Below are positions 47,594 through 56,674 of a stretch of DNA of 64,000 bases, one piece after another. The DNA is from Tepidimonas fonticaldi. GTDB taxonomy: Bacteria; Pseudomonadota; Gammaproteobacteria; Burkholderiales; Burkholderiaceae_C. Below the pieces are notes generated by a model that had not been told where the DNA came from, did no database searches, and saw nothing but the letters and a program-made list of their open reading frames with translations. The DNA lies in the NCBI RefSeq assembly GCF_007556755.1, contig NZ_VJOO01000012.1, forward strand, positions 1 through 64,000, in the 5' to 3' direction. Made by a program: the position numbers and the translations under genes. Within the stretch, counting starts at the first letter, position 1. Each line of letters starts with the position of its first letter.

Positions 47594-48439
47594 ATGGCCA
47601 CCCGCGCCACCCCGATGCCCCTGCCGGCCGACGTGCGTGTGATGAACGCCGTCGCCGCGGCGCTGTTCGCGCTCGCGGGTCTGGCCGTGGTCGTGGCGGG
47701 GGTGGTGTGGGCGGCGCGGCATCCGCTGTGGACGCTGCAGGGCATCGTGCTGCGTGGCGAGGTGGAGCACCAGAACGCGGTGACCGTGCGGGCGCTGGTC
47801 GTGCCCCACCTGCGCGGCACCTTCCTGACCTTGGATCTGGCGGCGGCGCGCGAGCGCTTCGAGGCCCTGCCCTGGGTGCGCGAGGCCGTGGTGGAGCGGC
47901 AGTTTCCCAACCGCTTGCGTGTGACCCTGCGCGAGCACGAGCCGCTGGCGTGGTGGGGCGAGCCGGGGGGCGGGCGTCTGGTCAGCGTGCGCGGCGAGGT
48001 GTTCGAGGCCGACCCCGACGACCCCGCGGCCGACCACTGGAGCACGCTGCATGGCCCGGCCGGCGAAGCCGAGGCGGTGGTGTCCATGTACCGCCGGCTG
48101 CAGCCCCTGGTCGAGCGCCTGGGCCGCGACATCGGTCGGCTGGAGCTCTCCGGCCGGGGCAGTTGGCGCCTGACGCTCGACAGCGGGGCCCCGATCGAGC
48201 TGGGCCGCGGCGACGCCGAGGCGCTGGCGCGCCTGCAGCGCTTCGTCACCACACAGGCCGCGCTGCGGGCCCGCTACGGGCCGCGCGACATCGTCAGCGC
48301 CGATTTGCGCTACCCCAACGGTTACGCGCTGCAACTGCGCGGCGTGACCACCCAACCCGACGCGCCGGCAGGCAAGCGCACGGCGGCCCCGGCCGCCGCC
48401 CGCAGCGCGTCGCCTCCGTCTCGCAACCCCTCCCGCTGA
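47594..48439 (+). CDS. ftsQ: Cell division protein FtsQ
   Basis: This 281-residue bitopic protein has a membrane helix at about residues 18-40 (AAALFALAGLAVVVAGVVWA) and a POTRA domain (LWTLQGIVLRGEVEHQNAVT, then LPWVREAVVERQFPNRLRV). The FtsQ domain ends in SADLRYPNGYALQLRG, which binds FtsB. A basic, Ala-rich tail follows. It scaffolds the FtsBL complex. It starts one base after ddlB. Confidence 0.92.
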   Translation: MATRATPMPLPADVRVMNAVAAALFALAGLAVVVAGVVWAARHPLWTLQGIVLRGEVEHQNAVTVRALVVPHLRGTFLTLDLAAARERFEALPWVREAVVERQFPNRLRVTLREHEPLAWWGEPGGGRLVSVRGEVFEADPDDPAADHWSTLHGPAGEAEAVVSMYRRLQPLVERLGRDIGRLELSGRGSWRLTLDSGAPIELGRGDAEALARLQRFVTTQAALRARYGPRDIVSADLRYPNGYALQLRGVTTQPDAPAGKRTAAPAAARSASPPSRNPSR

Positions 48440-48446
48440 ACGCATC

Positions 48447-49676
48447 ATGGCCAAGGAATACAAGGACATCGTGGTCGGACTCGACATCGGCACCGCCAAG
48501 ATCATGGCGGTGGTCGCCGAGGTCATGCCCGGCGGCGACCTCAAGCTCGCCGGGTTGGGCGTGGCGCCCAGCAGCGGCCTCAAGCGCGGCGTGGTCGTCA
48601 ACATCGACGCGACGGTGGCCAGCATCCAGCAGGCGCTCAAGGAGGCGGAGCTGATGGCCGACTGCCGCATCGCCCGGGTCTACACCGGCATCACCGGCAG
48701 CCACATCCGCGGCATCAACTCGCAGGGCATGGTGGCGATCAAGGACCGCGAGGTCAGCCCCGCGGACGTGGCGCGGGTGATCGAGACGGCCAAGGCGATC
48801 AACATCTCCACCGACCAGCGCCTGCTGCTGGTGGAGCCGCAGGAGTTCATCATCGACGGCCAGGAGGTCAAGGAGCCGATCGGCATGAGCGGCGTGCGCC
48901 TGGAGGCCAAGGTGCACATCGTCACCGGCGCGCAGAGCGCGGCGGAGAACATCCTGAAGTGCGTGCGCCGCTGCGGGCTGGAGGTGGACCAGCTCATGCT
49001 CAACCCGCTGGCCGCGGCGCAGGCGGTGCTGACCGAGGACGAAAAAGAGCTGGGTGTGGCGCTGGTGGACATCGGCGCGGGCACCACCGACGTGGCCATC
49101 TTTGCCGGCGGCGCGATCCGCCACACGGCGGCCATTCCGATCGCCGGCGACCTGATCACCAACGACATCGCCATGGCGCTGCGCACGCCCACCAAGGACG
49201 CCGAGGACATCAAGGTGGACAGCGGCTGCGCCAAGCAGCTGCTCGCCGACCCGGACCAGCAGGTCGAGGTGCCCGGCATCGGCGACCGCGGCCCGCGCCT
49301 GCTGAGCCGTCAGGCGCTCGCGGGCGTCATCGAGCCGCGGGTGGAGGAGATCTTCGCGCTGGTGCAGCAGGTCATCCGCGAGTCCGGCTGCGAGGAGCTG
49401 CTCTCCAGCGGCATCGTGCTGACCGGCGGCAGCGCCGTCATGCCCGGCATGGTCGAGCTGGGCGAGGACATTTTTCTCAAGCCCGTGCGGCGCGGTGTGC
49501 CCAAGTACGCCGGCGCCTTGGGCGACATGGTCGCGCAGCCGCGCGCGGCCACGGTGATGGGTTTGCTCGAGGAGGCGCGCCTGGCGCGCCTGCGCGGGCA
49601 GAAGGTGGCGCAAAAGGCAGGCTCGGTCGGGGGCCTGCTGACCCGCGTCAAAGAGTGGTTCGTCGGCAATTTCTGA
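48447..49676 (+). CDS. ftsA: Cell division protein FtsA
   Basis: This 409-residue actin-like ATPase anchors FtsZ to the membrane. VVGLDIGTAKIMAVVAEV (phosphate 1), ALVDIGAGTTDVAIFAGGAI (phosphate 2) and GIVLTGGSAVMPGMVELGE (adenosine motif) are present. The C-terminal amphipathic membrane helix is GLLTRVKEWFVGNF. It lies seven bases after ftsQ. Confidence 0.96.
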   Translation: MAKEYKDIVVGLDIGTAKIMAVVAEVMPGGDLKLAGLGVAPSSGLKRGVVVNIDATVASIQQALKEAELMADCRIARVYTGITGSHIRGINSQGMVAIKDREVSPADVARVIETAKAINISTDQRLLLVEPQEFIIDGQEVKEPIGMSGVRLEAKVHIVTGAQSAAENILKCVRRCGLEVDQLMLNPLAAAQAVLTEDEKELGVALVDIGAGTTDVAIFAGGAIRHTAAIPIAGDLITNDIAMALRTPTKDAEDIKVDSGCAKQLLADPDQQVEVPGIGDRGPRLLSRQALAGVIEPRVEEIFALVQQVIRESGCEELLSSGIVLTGGSAVMPGMVELGEDIFLKPVRRGVPKYAGALGDMVAQPRAATVMGLLEEARLARLRGQKVAQKAGSVGGLLTRVKEWFVGNF

Positions 49677-49705
49677 GATTCCCGAGGTTAGGCAAGGAGC
49701 GTTCC

Positions 49706-50956
49706 ATGAGCATCGAAATGATCGAGGTCGAAGAGTTCAACCGGGGCACGCAGATCAAAGTGATCGGCGTGGGCGGCGGCGGCAGCAACGCCGTCGAGCA
49801 CATGATCCAAAGCCGCGTGCAGGGCGTGGAGTTCATCTGCGCCAACACCGACGCGCAGGCGCTGGCGCGCTCGTCGGCGCATCGGCTGATCCAGCTCGGC
49901 CGCACGGGGCTGGGCGCGGGCAGCAAGCCGGACAAGGGCCGCGAGGCGGCGCTGATGGCCGAGGCCGACATCCGCGAGTCCATCGAGGGCGCGCACATGC
50001 TGTTCATCACCGCCGGCATGGGCGGCGGCACCGGCACCGGCGCGGCGCCGGTCATCGCCAAGATGGCCAAGGAGATGGGCATCCTGACCGTGGGCGTGGT
50101 CACCAAGCCCTTCGACTGGGAGGGCGGGCGGCGCATGGCCAATGCCGAAGAGGGCCTGAGCGAACTGGAGCAAAGCGTCGATTCGCTGATCGTCGTGCTC
50201 AACGACAAGCTGCACGAGGAGCTGGGCGAGGACGTGACGCAGGACGAGGCCTTTGCCGCCGCCAACGACGTGCTGAAGAACGCCGTGGGCGGCATCGCCG
50301 AGATCATCAACGTCGAGGCGCTGGTCAACGTGGACTTCGAGGACGTGCGCACCGTGATGGGCGAGCCGGGCAAGGCCATGATGGGCACCGCCGTGGCCAG
50401 CGGCCCGGACCGCGCCCGCATCGCCGCCGAGCAGGCGGTGGCCTGCCCGCTGCTGGAGGGCGTGGACATGCGCGGCGCCAAGGGCGTGTTGGTGCTGATC
50501 AGCGCGGCCAAGGGCTCGCTGAAGCTGTCCGAGTCCAAGCTGGCCATGAACACCATCCGGGCCTTTGCCGCGCCCGATGCGCACGTCATCTACGGTACCG
50601 CCTACGACGAGTCGCTGGGCGATGCGCTGCGCGTGACCGTGGTGGCCACCGGGCTGAACCGCAACGGCCAGCGCCAGCCGCTGACGGTGGTGCAGTCCCA
50701 GCCGCAGCAGGGCCTGCGCACCGGCACCGACAACATGCCGTTCATCCCGACGCTCAACCAGCCGGTGGGGGGCGCCGGTGCGCCGTCCAGCGCCGCGGCC
50801 GGCGTCGGCGGGGCGGGTCTGCACCCCAATGTGCCGCGCGTGTGGCTCAACGGCCGCAACAACCCGGGCAGCGCCGCCTCGCGCGTGGAGGCGCTGGCCT
50901 CCAGCGGCATGGACGACTTCGAGATCCCGGCCTTCCTGCGCAAGCAGGCCGACTGA
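49706..50956 (+). CDS. ftsZ: Cell division protein FtsZ
   Basis: This 416-residue tubulin homologue forms the division ring. The motifs are KVIGVGGGGSNAVEHMI, the tubulin signature GGGTGTGAAPV near residue 108, the synergy-loop region NVDFEDVRTVM, and the C-terminal peptide DDFEIPAFLRKQAD that binds FtsA and other partners. GCAAGGAGCG fixes ATG 49706. The linker (residues about 325-400) is rich in Gly, Ala and Pro. Confidence 0.97.
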   Translation: MSIEMIEVEEFNRGTQIKVIGVGGGGSNAVEHMIQSRVQGVEFICANTDAQALARSSAHRLIQLGRTGLGAGSKPDKGREAALMAEADIRESIEGAHMLFITAGMGGGTGTGAAPVIAKMAKEMGILTVGVVTKPFDWEGGRRMANAEEGLSELEQSVDSLIVVLNDKLHEELGEDVTQDEAFAAANDVLKNAVGGIAEIINVEALVNVDFEDVRTVMGEPGKAMMGTAVASGPDRARIAAEQAVACPLLEGVDMRGAKGVLVLISAAKGSLKLSESKLAMNTIRAFAAPDAHVIYGTAYDESLGDALRVTVVATGLNRNGQRQPLTVVQSQPQQGLRTGTDNMPFIPTLNQPVGGAGAPSSAAAGVGGAGLHPNVPRVWLNGRNNPGSAASRVEALASSGMDDFEIPAFLRKQAD

Positions 50957-51074
50957 CGCCCGCGCCTACGCAACGCTCCTGCCGGCGGGCCGTCATGCCG
51001 ACGCGGCCCGCCGGCCACCCCGCCGGGCGGCGGGGTCGTCGTCGCTTCATCGTGCGCGGATCCGACCCCGCGCC

Positions 51075-51080
51075 TACAAT
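51075..51080 (+). promoter_or_regulatory. -10 element TACAAT, eight bases before the lpxC start
   Basis: TACAAT, then CCCACCCC, then ATG 51089, with no Shine-Dalgarno sequence. lpxC appears to have its own promoter and a leaderless transcript in addition to read-through from the division cluster. Confidence 0.5.
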
Positions 51081-51088
51081 CCCACCCC

Positions 51089-52012
51089 ATGATTGCGCAA
51101 CGTACCCTCAAGACCCTGACGCGTGCCGTGGGCGTGGGCCTGCACAGCGGCGAACGGGTCGAGCTCACGCTGCGCCCGGCGGCGCCCGATACGGGCATCG
51201 TTTTTCGCCGTGTCGATCTGGCCGATCCGGTCGACATCCCCGTCAGTGCCGCAGCCGTGTCCGACACGCGGCTGGCCTCCACCCTTTCGCGCAACGGTGT
51301 GCGGGTGCACACCGTCGAGCATCTGATGAGCGCGTGTGCGGGGCTGGGCATCGACAACCTGATCATCGACATCACCGCCGAGGAAGTCCCCATCCTCGAC
51401 GGCTCGGCGGCGTCCTTCGTCTACCTGTTGCAAAGCGCCGGGATCGAAACCCAGCGCGCGCCGCGGCGTTTTCTGCGGGTCACGCGCCCGGTGGAGGTGC
51501 GCGAGGGCGAGGGCCGCACCCTCAAATGGGCCCGGCTGGAGCCCTACCACGGCTTCAAGCTGCGCTTCGAAATCGAGTTCGACCACCCCGCGGTCAGCGC
51601 CACCGGCCAGTGCGTGGAGTTCGATCTGGGCAGCGGCCAGTACGCGCGCGAGATTGCGCGCGCGCGCACCTTCGGCTTTACGCGCGACGTGGAGCACATG
51701 CGCTCGCAGGGACTGGCGCTGGGCGGCGGGTTGGACAACGCCATCGTGCTCGACGACGTCAAGGTGCTCAACGCCGACGGCCTGCGCTACGACGACGAGT
51801 TCGCCAAGCACAAGATTCTGGACGCCATGGGCGACCTGTACCTGGTGGGGCGGCCGCTGCTGGCCGCCTACAGCGCCTACCGGTCGGGGCATGCGCTCAA
51901 CAACCAGTTGTTGCGTGCCCTGCTCGCCCAGCCGGACGCCTACGAGATCGTCACCTTCGAGGACGACGCGCGGGCCCCGCAGGGCTTTGCCCGGCTGGCC
52001 CTGGCCCGGTGA
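51089..52012 (+). CDS. lpxC: UDP-3-O-acyl-N-acetylglucosamine deacetylase LpxC
   Basis: This 307-residue zinc deacetylase commits carbon to lipid A. The motifs are [20 protein letters not shown] at the start, [20 protein letters not shown] (zinc His), [34 protein letters not shown]-like context, and [15 protein letters not shown] with the second zinc His and Asp. The length is normal. It closes the division/cell-wall cluster. Confidence 0.96.
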   Translation: MIAQRTLKTLTRAVGVGLHSGERVELTLRPAAPDTGIVFRRVDLADPVDIPVSAAAVSDTRLASTLSRNGVRVHTVEHLMSACAGLGIDNLIIDITAEEVPILDGSAASFVYLLQSAGIETQRAPRRFLRVTRPVEVREGEGRTLKWARLEPYHGFKLRFEIEFDHPAVSATGQCVEFDLGSGQYAREIARARTFGFTRDVEHMRSQGLALGGGLDNAIVLDDVKVLNADGLRYDDEFAKHKILDAMGDLYLVGRPLLAAYSAYRSGHALNNQLLRALLAQPDAYEIVTFEDDARAPQGFARLALAR

Positions 52013-52033
52013 CCGTTTGACGGGCAGCGCGCC

Positions 52034-52210
52034 GTGTTCCTGTTTCGCTTCCTGATGTTTGCGCTGCTCGGCGCCAGTGCGCTGTGCTTCGCGTTCTATC
52101 TGGGCACCGGGCGCAAGCACTTTGTGCGCTGGGGCATCGTGATCCTGAAGTGGACCGTGATCGCCGCGCTGGCCTTCTTCGGCGTGCTGATCCTCAGCCG
52201 CATCGGCTAG
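52034..52210 (+). CDS. Small membrane protein after lpxC (58 aa)
   Basis: This GTG-started 58-codon frame encodes two hydrophobic helices, FRFLMFALLGASALCFAFYL and VILKWTVIAALAFFGVLILS, joined by a basic loop GTGRKHFVRWG. It lies 21 bases after the lpxC stop on the same strand. Codon choice follows the genome style, supporting a real gene. Similar short membrane ORFs are found after lpxC in related Burkholderiales as far as I recall. The function is unknown. Confidence 0.6.
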   Translation: MFLFRFLMFALLGASALCFAFYLGTGRKHFVRWGIVILKWTVIAALAFFGVLILSRIG

Positions 52211-52236
52211 CGCCGCCGCCCCTTCCTTGCCCCTCC

Positions 52237-52785
52237 TCAATAGCTGCGCCCGTCCTTGTAGGCCGCATGCGTGCGTGCCCGCAGGGCAGCCACCTTGCCG
52301 ATGGCCTGCGTGGTGCGTGCCACCTGCGCATGGGTGATGCACAGGCCCAGCGCATCGGCGGCGTCTTTGCCGGGCAGGCCGGGCAGGTCGAGCAGGCGGC
52401 GCACCATCTCCTGCACTTGGCTTTTTTGCGCCTTGCCGTAGCCGACCACGGCCTTTTTGAGCTGCAAGGCGGTGTACTCCGCCACGGGCAGGTCGTTGGC
52501 CACCAGGGCCGTCAGACAGCACCCGCGCGCCTGTCCCAGGATCAGGGTGGCCTGCGGGTTGACGTTGACGAACACGATCTCCAGCGCCGCCACGGTCGGC
52601 TGGTAGCGCTGCACCACCTCGCCGATGCCGTCGAACAGCACCTTCAGGCGCTGGGGCAGCAGCGCGCCGTCGTCGGGGCTGGTGCGGATGGTGCCGCTGG
52701 CCACATAGCGCAGGTGCGGGCCGTCCACGTCCACCACGCCAAAGCCGGTGGCCGTCAGGCCGGGGTCGATGCCGAGGATGCGCAT
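52237..52785 (-). CDS. ruvC: Crossover junction endodeoxyribonuclease RuvC
   Basis: This 182-residue Holliday-junction resolvase has catalytic acids in [16 protein letters not shown] (Asp 7), [12 protein letters not shown] (Glu near 68) and [17 protein letters not shown] (two Asp near 139-142). The start ATG 52785 gives the exact family N-terminus; there is no Shine-Dalgarno sequence, and TACGAT lies seven bases before it. It converges on the small membrane ORF. The ruvAB genes are not in the window. Confidence 0.94.
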   Translation of the reverse strand: MRILGIDPGLTATGFGVVDVDGPHLRYVASGTIRTSPDDGALLPQRLKVLFDGIGEVVQRYQPTVAALEIVFVNVNPQATLILGQARGCCLTALVANDLPVAEYTALQLKKAVVGYGKAQKSQVQEMVRRLLDLPGLPGKDAADALGLCITHAQVARTTQAIGKVAALRARTHAAYKDGRSY

Positions 52786-52792
52786 GGACGCA

Positions 52793-52798
52793 ATCGTA
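52793..52798 (-). promoter_or_regulatory. -10-like TACGAT, seven bases before the ruvC start
   Basis: Minus-strand TACGAT, then seven bases, then ATG 52785; no ribosome-binding site. Confidence 0.4.
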
Positions 52799-52905
52799 GC
52801 GTGCGTGAGCTGTTGCTGCGCGGCGGCGTCAATGTGTGGGGCTTGAACAGGTAGAGTAGGCGAGCAGTCCGTCAGCATGTCCTTCTGCGGGATGAGGCAT
52901 CGCCA

Positions 52906-53029
52906 TTGGTATCCGGGAGCATGAGTCGCTCTGCCTCGTTCAGCGTCGAATGGAGGGCTGGCACCCACCATCGGTACAAGATTGGTTCCCGGGAACACAT
53001 CTGGCTTGGTTCCCGGGAGCACGTCTGGC
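52906..53029 (+). repeat. 24-bp direct repeats at the edge of the denitrification island
   Basis: Two adjacent copies at 52982-53005 and 53006-53029 (TTGGTTCCCGGGAACACATC and TTGGTTCCCGGGAGCACGTC, each followed by TGGC) differ at two positions. A third, weaker copy at 52906-52929 starts TTGGTATCCGGGAGCATG. They lie in the 273-base gap between ruvC and the DNR-type gene, which has no convincing coding content. Confidence 0.75.
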
Positions 53030-53058
53030 GCACGAAGTGGTCGTTCTGGTGAGCGGTT

Positions 53059-53748
53059 TTACCTCGGCGGGTAGCGCAAAAGTCGCTGCACATCTAGCAA
53101 CCGGATTTCGCGCTTGTCGATCTCGATCAGTCCCTCAGACTCCAGCTCGCGCAGCACCTTTGAGAAGTACTCGGGCGTCATCGATAGGCGCGAGGCGATG
53201 GAGGCTTTGCTCACCGGCAACCTCACGATGACCGGATGTTCTTCCTCGTCGGGTAGGTCACGCAACAGGTAGCCGATCACGCGCTCGACACCGCTACGTA
53301 GTGAATAAGCCTGCACATCGTTGACCAGTCTGTGCAGACGCAGCGACAGGCCAGCCAGCATACGCATGCAGAACTGTGGGCTACTGTGAATCTCGTGCAG
53401 CACCGCCTTGCGCGAGACACTCAACAGTAAGGTGTCGGCCAGGGCCTGGGCATTGATCATGTAGGGTTTTTCCATGAACATGAAAGCCTCGGCGAAGGTG
53501 CTGCCTGGGCCAACCAGTTCGATGATCTTTTCCTGTCCTGACGGCGAGACGGCGTAGAGCTTGACCTGCCCCCAGACGGTCACGTGGAATTCTTGACAGG
53601 GCTCTCCGGCACGGAAAATGTCCGTACCGCGTGTGAACTCGCGCAACCGACTACCCTGAGCCAACCGCTGTAACTCCGCCGGCTGCATCTCCTGGAACAG
53701 AGGCAGCATGGACAGATAGCGCGGTAAGTCGAAACGGGACGCGTCCAT
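53059..53748 (-). CDS. dnr: Crp/Fnr-family regulator, DNR/NnrR type
   Basis: This 229-residue protein has a cyclic-nucleotide-like sensor domain (residues 10-130) and a C-terminal winged helix with recognition-helix region SKASIASRLSMTPEYFSKVL. The N-terminal cysteine cluster of oxygen-sensing FNR is missing, fitting the NO-responsive DNR/NnrR group that controls nir and nor genes. The start is ATG 53748, with TACAAT about 25 bases upstream; GTG 53829, eight bases after the norD stop, would add 27 residues. The palindromic site at 59458 is its probable target. Confidence 0.85.
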   Translation of the reverse strand: MDASRFDLPRYLSMLPLFQEMQPAELQRLAQGSRLREFTRGTDIFRAGEPCQEFHVTVWGQVKLYAVSPSGQEKIIELVGPGSTFAEAFMFMEKPYMINAQALADTLLLSVSRKAVLHEIHSSPQFCMRMLAGLSLRLHRLVNDVQAYSLRSGVERVIGYLLRDLPDEEEHPVIVRLPVSKASIASRLSMTPEYFSKVLRELESEGLIEIDKREIRLLDVQRLLRYPPR

Positions 53749-53836
53749 GGCAGCGCCAACTTCGGAGGTCGTCGGGATTGTACCCGCGACCCAAACCGGG
53801 TCCTCGGGCGGGTATCGCGCGGCCGACACGATGACC

Positions 53837-55669
53837 TCAGGCGGCGTGAATCATGAACCGCTGGTACACCGCGGATAGCCGGTTGATCAAGTCTTGTGGG
53901 CGCCGCACGAGTGCATAACCCTGATCGCCGAACAAAAACGGCAAGTAGTCGTGCGCGGTTTCGTCAATCGTGATGCAGAAGGGCAGCAAGCCGGCGCCAC
54001 GGGCGGCCTGCACCGCATGGCGCGTGTCCTCCAAACCGTAGCGGCCCTCGTAGACGTCCAGGTCGTTCGGTTTGCCGTCGGTCAGCAGCAGCAATAGGCG
54101 CTGGCGCTCCGGACGCTCAGCCAGTCGCGTAGTGGCGTACCGGATGGCCGCGCCCATGCGCGTGTAGTAGCCAGGCTTGATCGCCCCCACGCGATCGCGC
54201 GTGGACGCTCCCCAGCGTTCGTCAAAGCCCTTGAGCTGGTGGATGCGCACGTTCTGCCGCCGCACGGACGAGAAACCCAGCATCTCGAACGGATCGCCAC
54301 TGGCCGACAGCGCCTCGCCGAACACATAGAGCGCGTCGCGGATGACGTCGATCACGCGAGCCGTCTGGGTGGCATAGGCATCGGTGGACAGGGACAGGTC
54401 GGCCAGCAGCAGCGTGGCCAGGCTGCGCTCGCTGCGCACCCGGCGGCTGAATACCGCAGGCGATTCGCTGCGCGGGGCGGCCGACGCTTCCACCGCGTGG
54501 CGCACCCAGGCGTCCAGGTCCAGTTCCTCGCCCTCGGGCTGGGCGTGTAGGCGACCCATGCCGCCGCGCAGCACCTCCATGCGCCGGCGCACCCGGCGGG
54601 CGGTCACCCGCAGCGCGGGCGGGGGCGCAAAGGGGGGCGGCTCGGCCGTCACCAGGGTCTGCAGCGCGCAGTGGTCGGCCATTAGTTGTCCTTTGCGCCA
54701 GTCCCATTCGGGCAGGCGGATGCCGGGACCCAGCGGTCGGTCGTCGGCGGCGGCGCTGGGCAGGTCCAGGTCGAACTTCACCCGCGAGGCAGTGGTCTGC
54801 CCGTCGGGCGCAATGGCCAGCATGTCCATGTCGTTGGCCGCGGCCAGTGCGTTGCCGTCGTCGTCATCGTCACTGGCGCGGTTGACCTTGACGAACTCGC
54901 CCCAGGACAAGATGGACTCGGCGCGGAAGAACATCATCAGCGGCGCCTTGTTGCGTTCGTCGGCGACGGTTTGTGCCCGGCGACGGTAGGTATCCCCGAT
55001 GGCGTGCGGTTGCTCGGAGCCAGTCGTTTGCGGATTATGCTCACGCGCTACGGGTGTGGCGGTCCGTGCTGACGTGGTGTCCAGCCACAGCCAGACCGGT
55101 GCCACCTCATCTGGGCGCACGCCAGGAATGAAATTCCACCGCCCTGCCAGCGCCTGTTGCACGCTGCGCTCGGCCTCGGCCGCACGGCCGCGCAGGCGGG
55201 CCGGATCGGGCCGCAGGGCGCGTTCGGCGGCCAGCAGCAGGGCATGTCGGCCGGCCAGGCCAGGAAAGGTCGCCAGCGCGCGCTGCGTGGCGCGCTGGTT
55301 GTCGGCGATCCAGTCACCGCTCGGCTCGATGTGGGCCGCCAGCGCGGCCAGCCACAGGTAGAGCGCGCGGTTGAGCGCCGGATCGGCATGCACCGCGATG
55401 CACGGCGGCAGCGACAGCGCCTCGGGCTCCAGGCGGCCGGTGGCGGCATGGGTGCCGGTACCGGCCACGCGCTGCAGCCAGTCGCGCGCCCCGCCCACGC
55501 GGCGTTCGCTGGCCGGCGCCACGCGCACCGCCGGCGCACCGCCCGCGGCACGGAACATGAGCGTGAGGGTCCGCTGCACTTCGGGCAAGGCCACCGCAGC
55601 CGCTTCGTGCTGGCGGCTGGCCGCGCGGCGGATGAAGCGGTCCCACTGTTTGCCAACCCACTCTTCCAT
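53837..55669 (-). CDS. norD: Nitric oxide reductase activation protein NorD
   Basis: This 610-residue protein has a C-terminal von Willebrand A domain: LATLLLADLSLSTDAYATQT (MIDAS-like Asp-x-Ser-x-Ser), RIGAAIRYAT-type region, and RLLLLLTDGKPNDLDVYEGR. A long N-terminal helical domain precedes it. With the AAA+ NorQ it matures or inserts metal into the NorBC reductase. ATG 55669 overlaps the stop of the upstream polyferredoxin gene by one base. An acidic stretch ASDDDDDGN is near residue 265. Confidence 0.92.
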   Translation of the reverse strand: MEEWVGKQWDRFIRRAASRQHEAAAVALPEVQRTLTLMFRAAGGAPAVRVAPASERRVGGARDWLQRVAGTGTHAATGRLEPEALSLPPCIAVHADPALNRALYLWLAALAAHIEPSGDWIADNQRATQRALATFPGLAGRHALLLAAERALRPDPARLRGRAAEAERSVQQALAGRWNFIPGVRPDEVAPVWLWLDTTSARTATPVAREHNPQTTGSEQPHAIGDTYRRRAQTVADERNKAPLMMFFRAESILSWGEFVKVNRASDDDDDGNALAAANDMDMLAIAPDGQTTASRVKFDLDLPSAAADDRPLGPGIRLPEWDWRKGQLMADHCALQTLVTAEPPPFAPPPALRVTARRVRRRMEVLRGGMGRLHAQPEGEELDLDAWVRHAVEASAAPRSESPAVFSRRVRSERSLATLLLADLSLSTDAYATQTARVIDVIRDALYVFGEALSASGDPFEMLGFSSVRRQNVRIHQLKGFDERWGASTRDRVGAIKPGYYTRMGAAIRYATTRLAERPERQRLLLLLTDGKPNDLDVYEGRYGLEDTRHAVQAARGAGLLPFCITIDETAHDYLPFLFGDQGYALVRRPQDLINRLSAVYQRFMIHAA

Positions 55670-56634
55670 CAGTCTTTCCTTTCCAGGACGGCGGCCGCGT
55701 CGCGTTCCGCTTTGCGCTGGCGCAGCGTTTCGCGGACCGCGTCCGCGCCCACCTTCCATTCGAGCAGCGGCTTGCCCGATTGCGCCGTCCGCGTTTCTTC
55801 ACATGAGTCGAGGCACTGCCCACACTGCACGCACGAAAACATCATGCGTTTGATGTTGCGAGGATGCAGGCGCATGGGGCAGCCGTTGTCGCAGGCCGAG
55901 CCTTGCGGATAGGTGGCGGTGGTGCAGGTGCGGCAGTCGCGCGCGTGGTCGCGGTCAAAAGCGACCACCATGCCCTTGGGGTTGGCCATCCACACCATGC
56001 TCTGGAACAGTCCTACGGCGCAGCCGAAGCGGCAGAACAGGTGGCGGGCAAACGCAAACTCCAGCGTGAAGATGACGGAGGCCGCGATCAGGAAACGCGC
56101 TTGGTTCGGCGTGAGCGTGCCGGCCAGCAGCCCGCCCCAGATCTCGGCCGGTGGCAGCAGGTAGGTCAGCAGCGTGATGGCCCAGAGAAAGCCGAACACG
56201 GCGCAGAGCGAGAAGAACACCGGCCACCAGCGGGCCGAGGGCTTGACGCCAGCACGCAGCGTGCGGTGCTTGTCCCACAGGCTGAGCTTGCCGCAGGCGC
56301 GGTGCAGCACGGTGTTGAGCGTCTCCACCAGCGTGAAGTGAGGGCACAGCCAGCCACAGTAGAGACGACCGTAGCGCCAGGCCACGGCGAGGAAGCCGAC
56401 GACCAGCACGATCGCGGGCAAAAAGGCGCGGACAAAGATCTGGATGGCCGCCTGGTTGGCGCTGATCTCGCCGGCCCGGAAGGCGTCGATGCCCAGGCTC
56501 CAGCGTTGACCAAGGAACCAGAGCTGTGTCTCGTGCAGGTCGAAGCGCAGCAGGTTTAGTGAAGGTGCCAGCAGGAACAGGGCGAAAAAACCCAGTTGGA
56601 AGCAAAGGCGGCGGCGACGCAGGGGGTGTGGCAT
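55669..56634 (-). CDS. Polytopic ferredoxin-type protein (CcoG/NapH-like) in the nor operon
   Basis: This protein of about 321 residues has five or so membrane helices. The motif YCGWLCPHFTLVETLN near residue 90, HLFCRFGCAVGLFQS near 200, and C-terminal Fe-S cysteines CRTCTTATYPQG, CDNGCP and CVQCGQCLDSC mark the CcoG/NapH/NosR-type polyferredoxin group. A redox or copper/heme maturation role for the NO reductase is likely but unproven. The start is uncertain: ATG 56634, or GTG 56667 eight bases after the norQ stop. It lies between norQ and norD, an uncommon insertion. Confidence 0.82.
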   Translation of the reverse strand: MPHPLRRRRLCFQLGFFALFLLAPSLNLLRFDLHETQLWFLGQRWSLGIDAFRAGEISANQAAIQIFVRAFLPAIVLVVGFLAVAWRYGRLYCGWLCPHFTLVETLNTVLHRACGKLSLWDKHRTLRAGVKPSARWWPVFFSLCAVFGFLWAITLLTYLLPPAEIWGGLLAGTLTPNQARFLIAASVIFTLEFAFARHLFCRFGCAVGLFQSMVWMANPKGMVVAFDRDHARDCRTCTTATYPQGSACDNGCPMRLHPRNIKRMMFSCVQCGQCLDSCEETRTAQSGKPLLEWKVGADAVRETLRQRKAERDAAAVLERKD

Positions 56635-56674
56635 CAGGAGGACAATGAAGCGTCGCCGCCGCTGCACGCCATGT

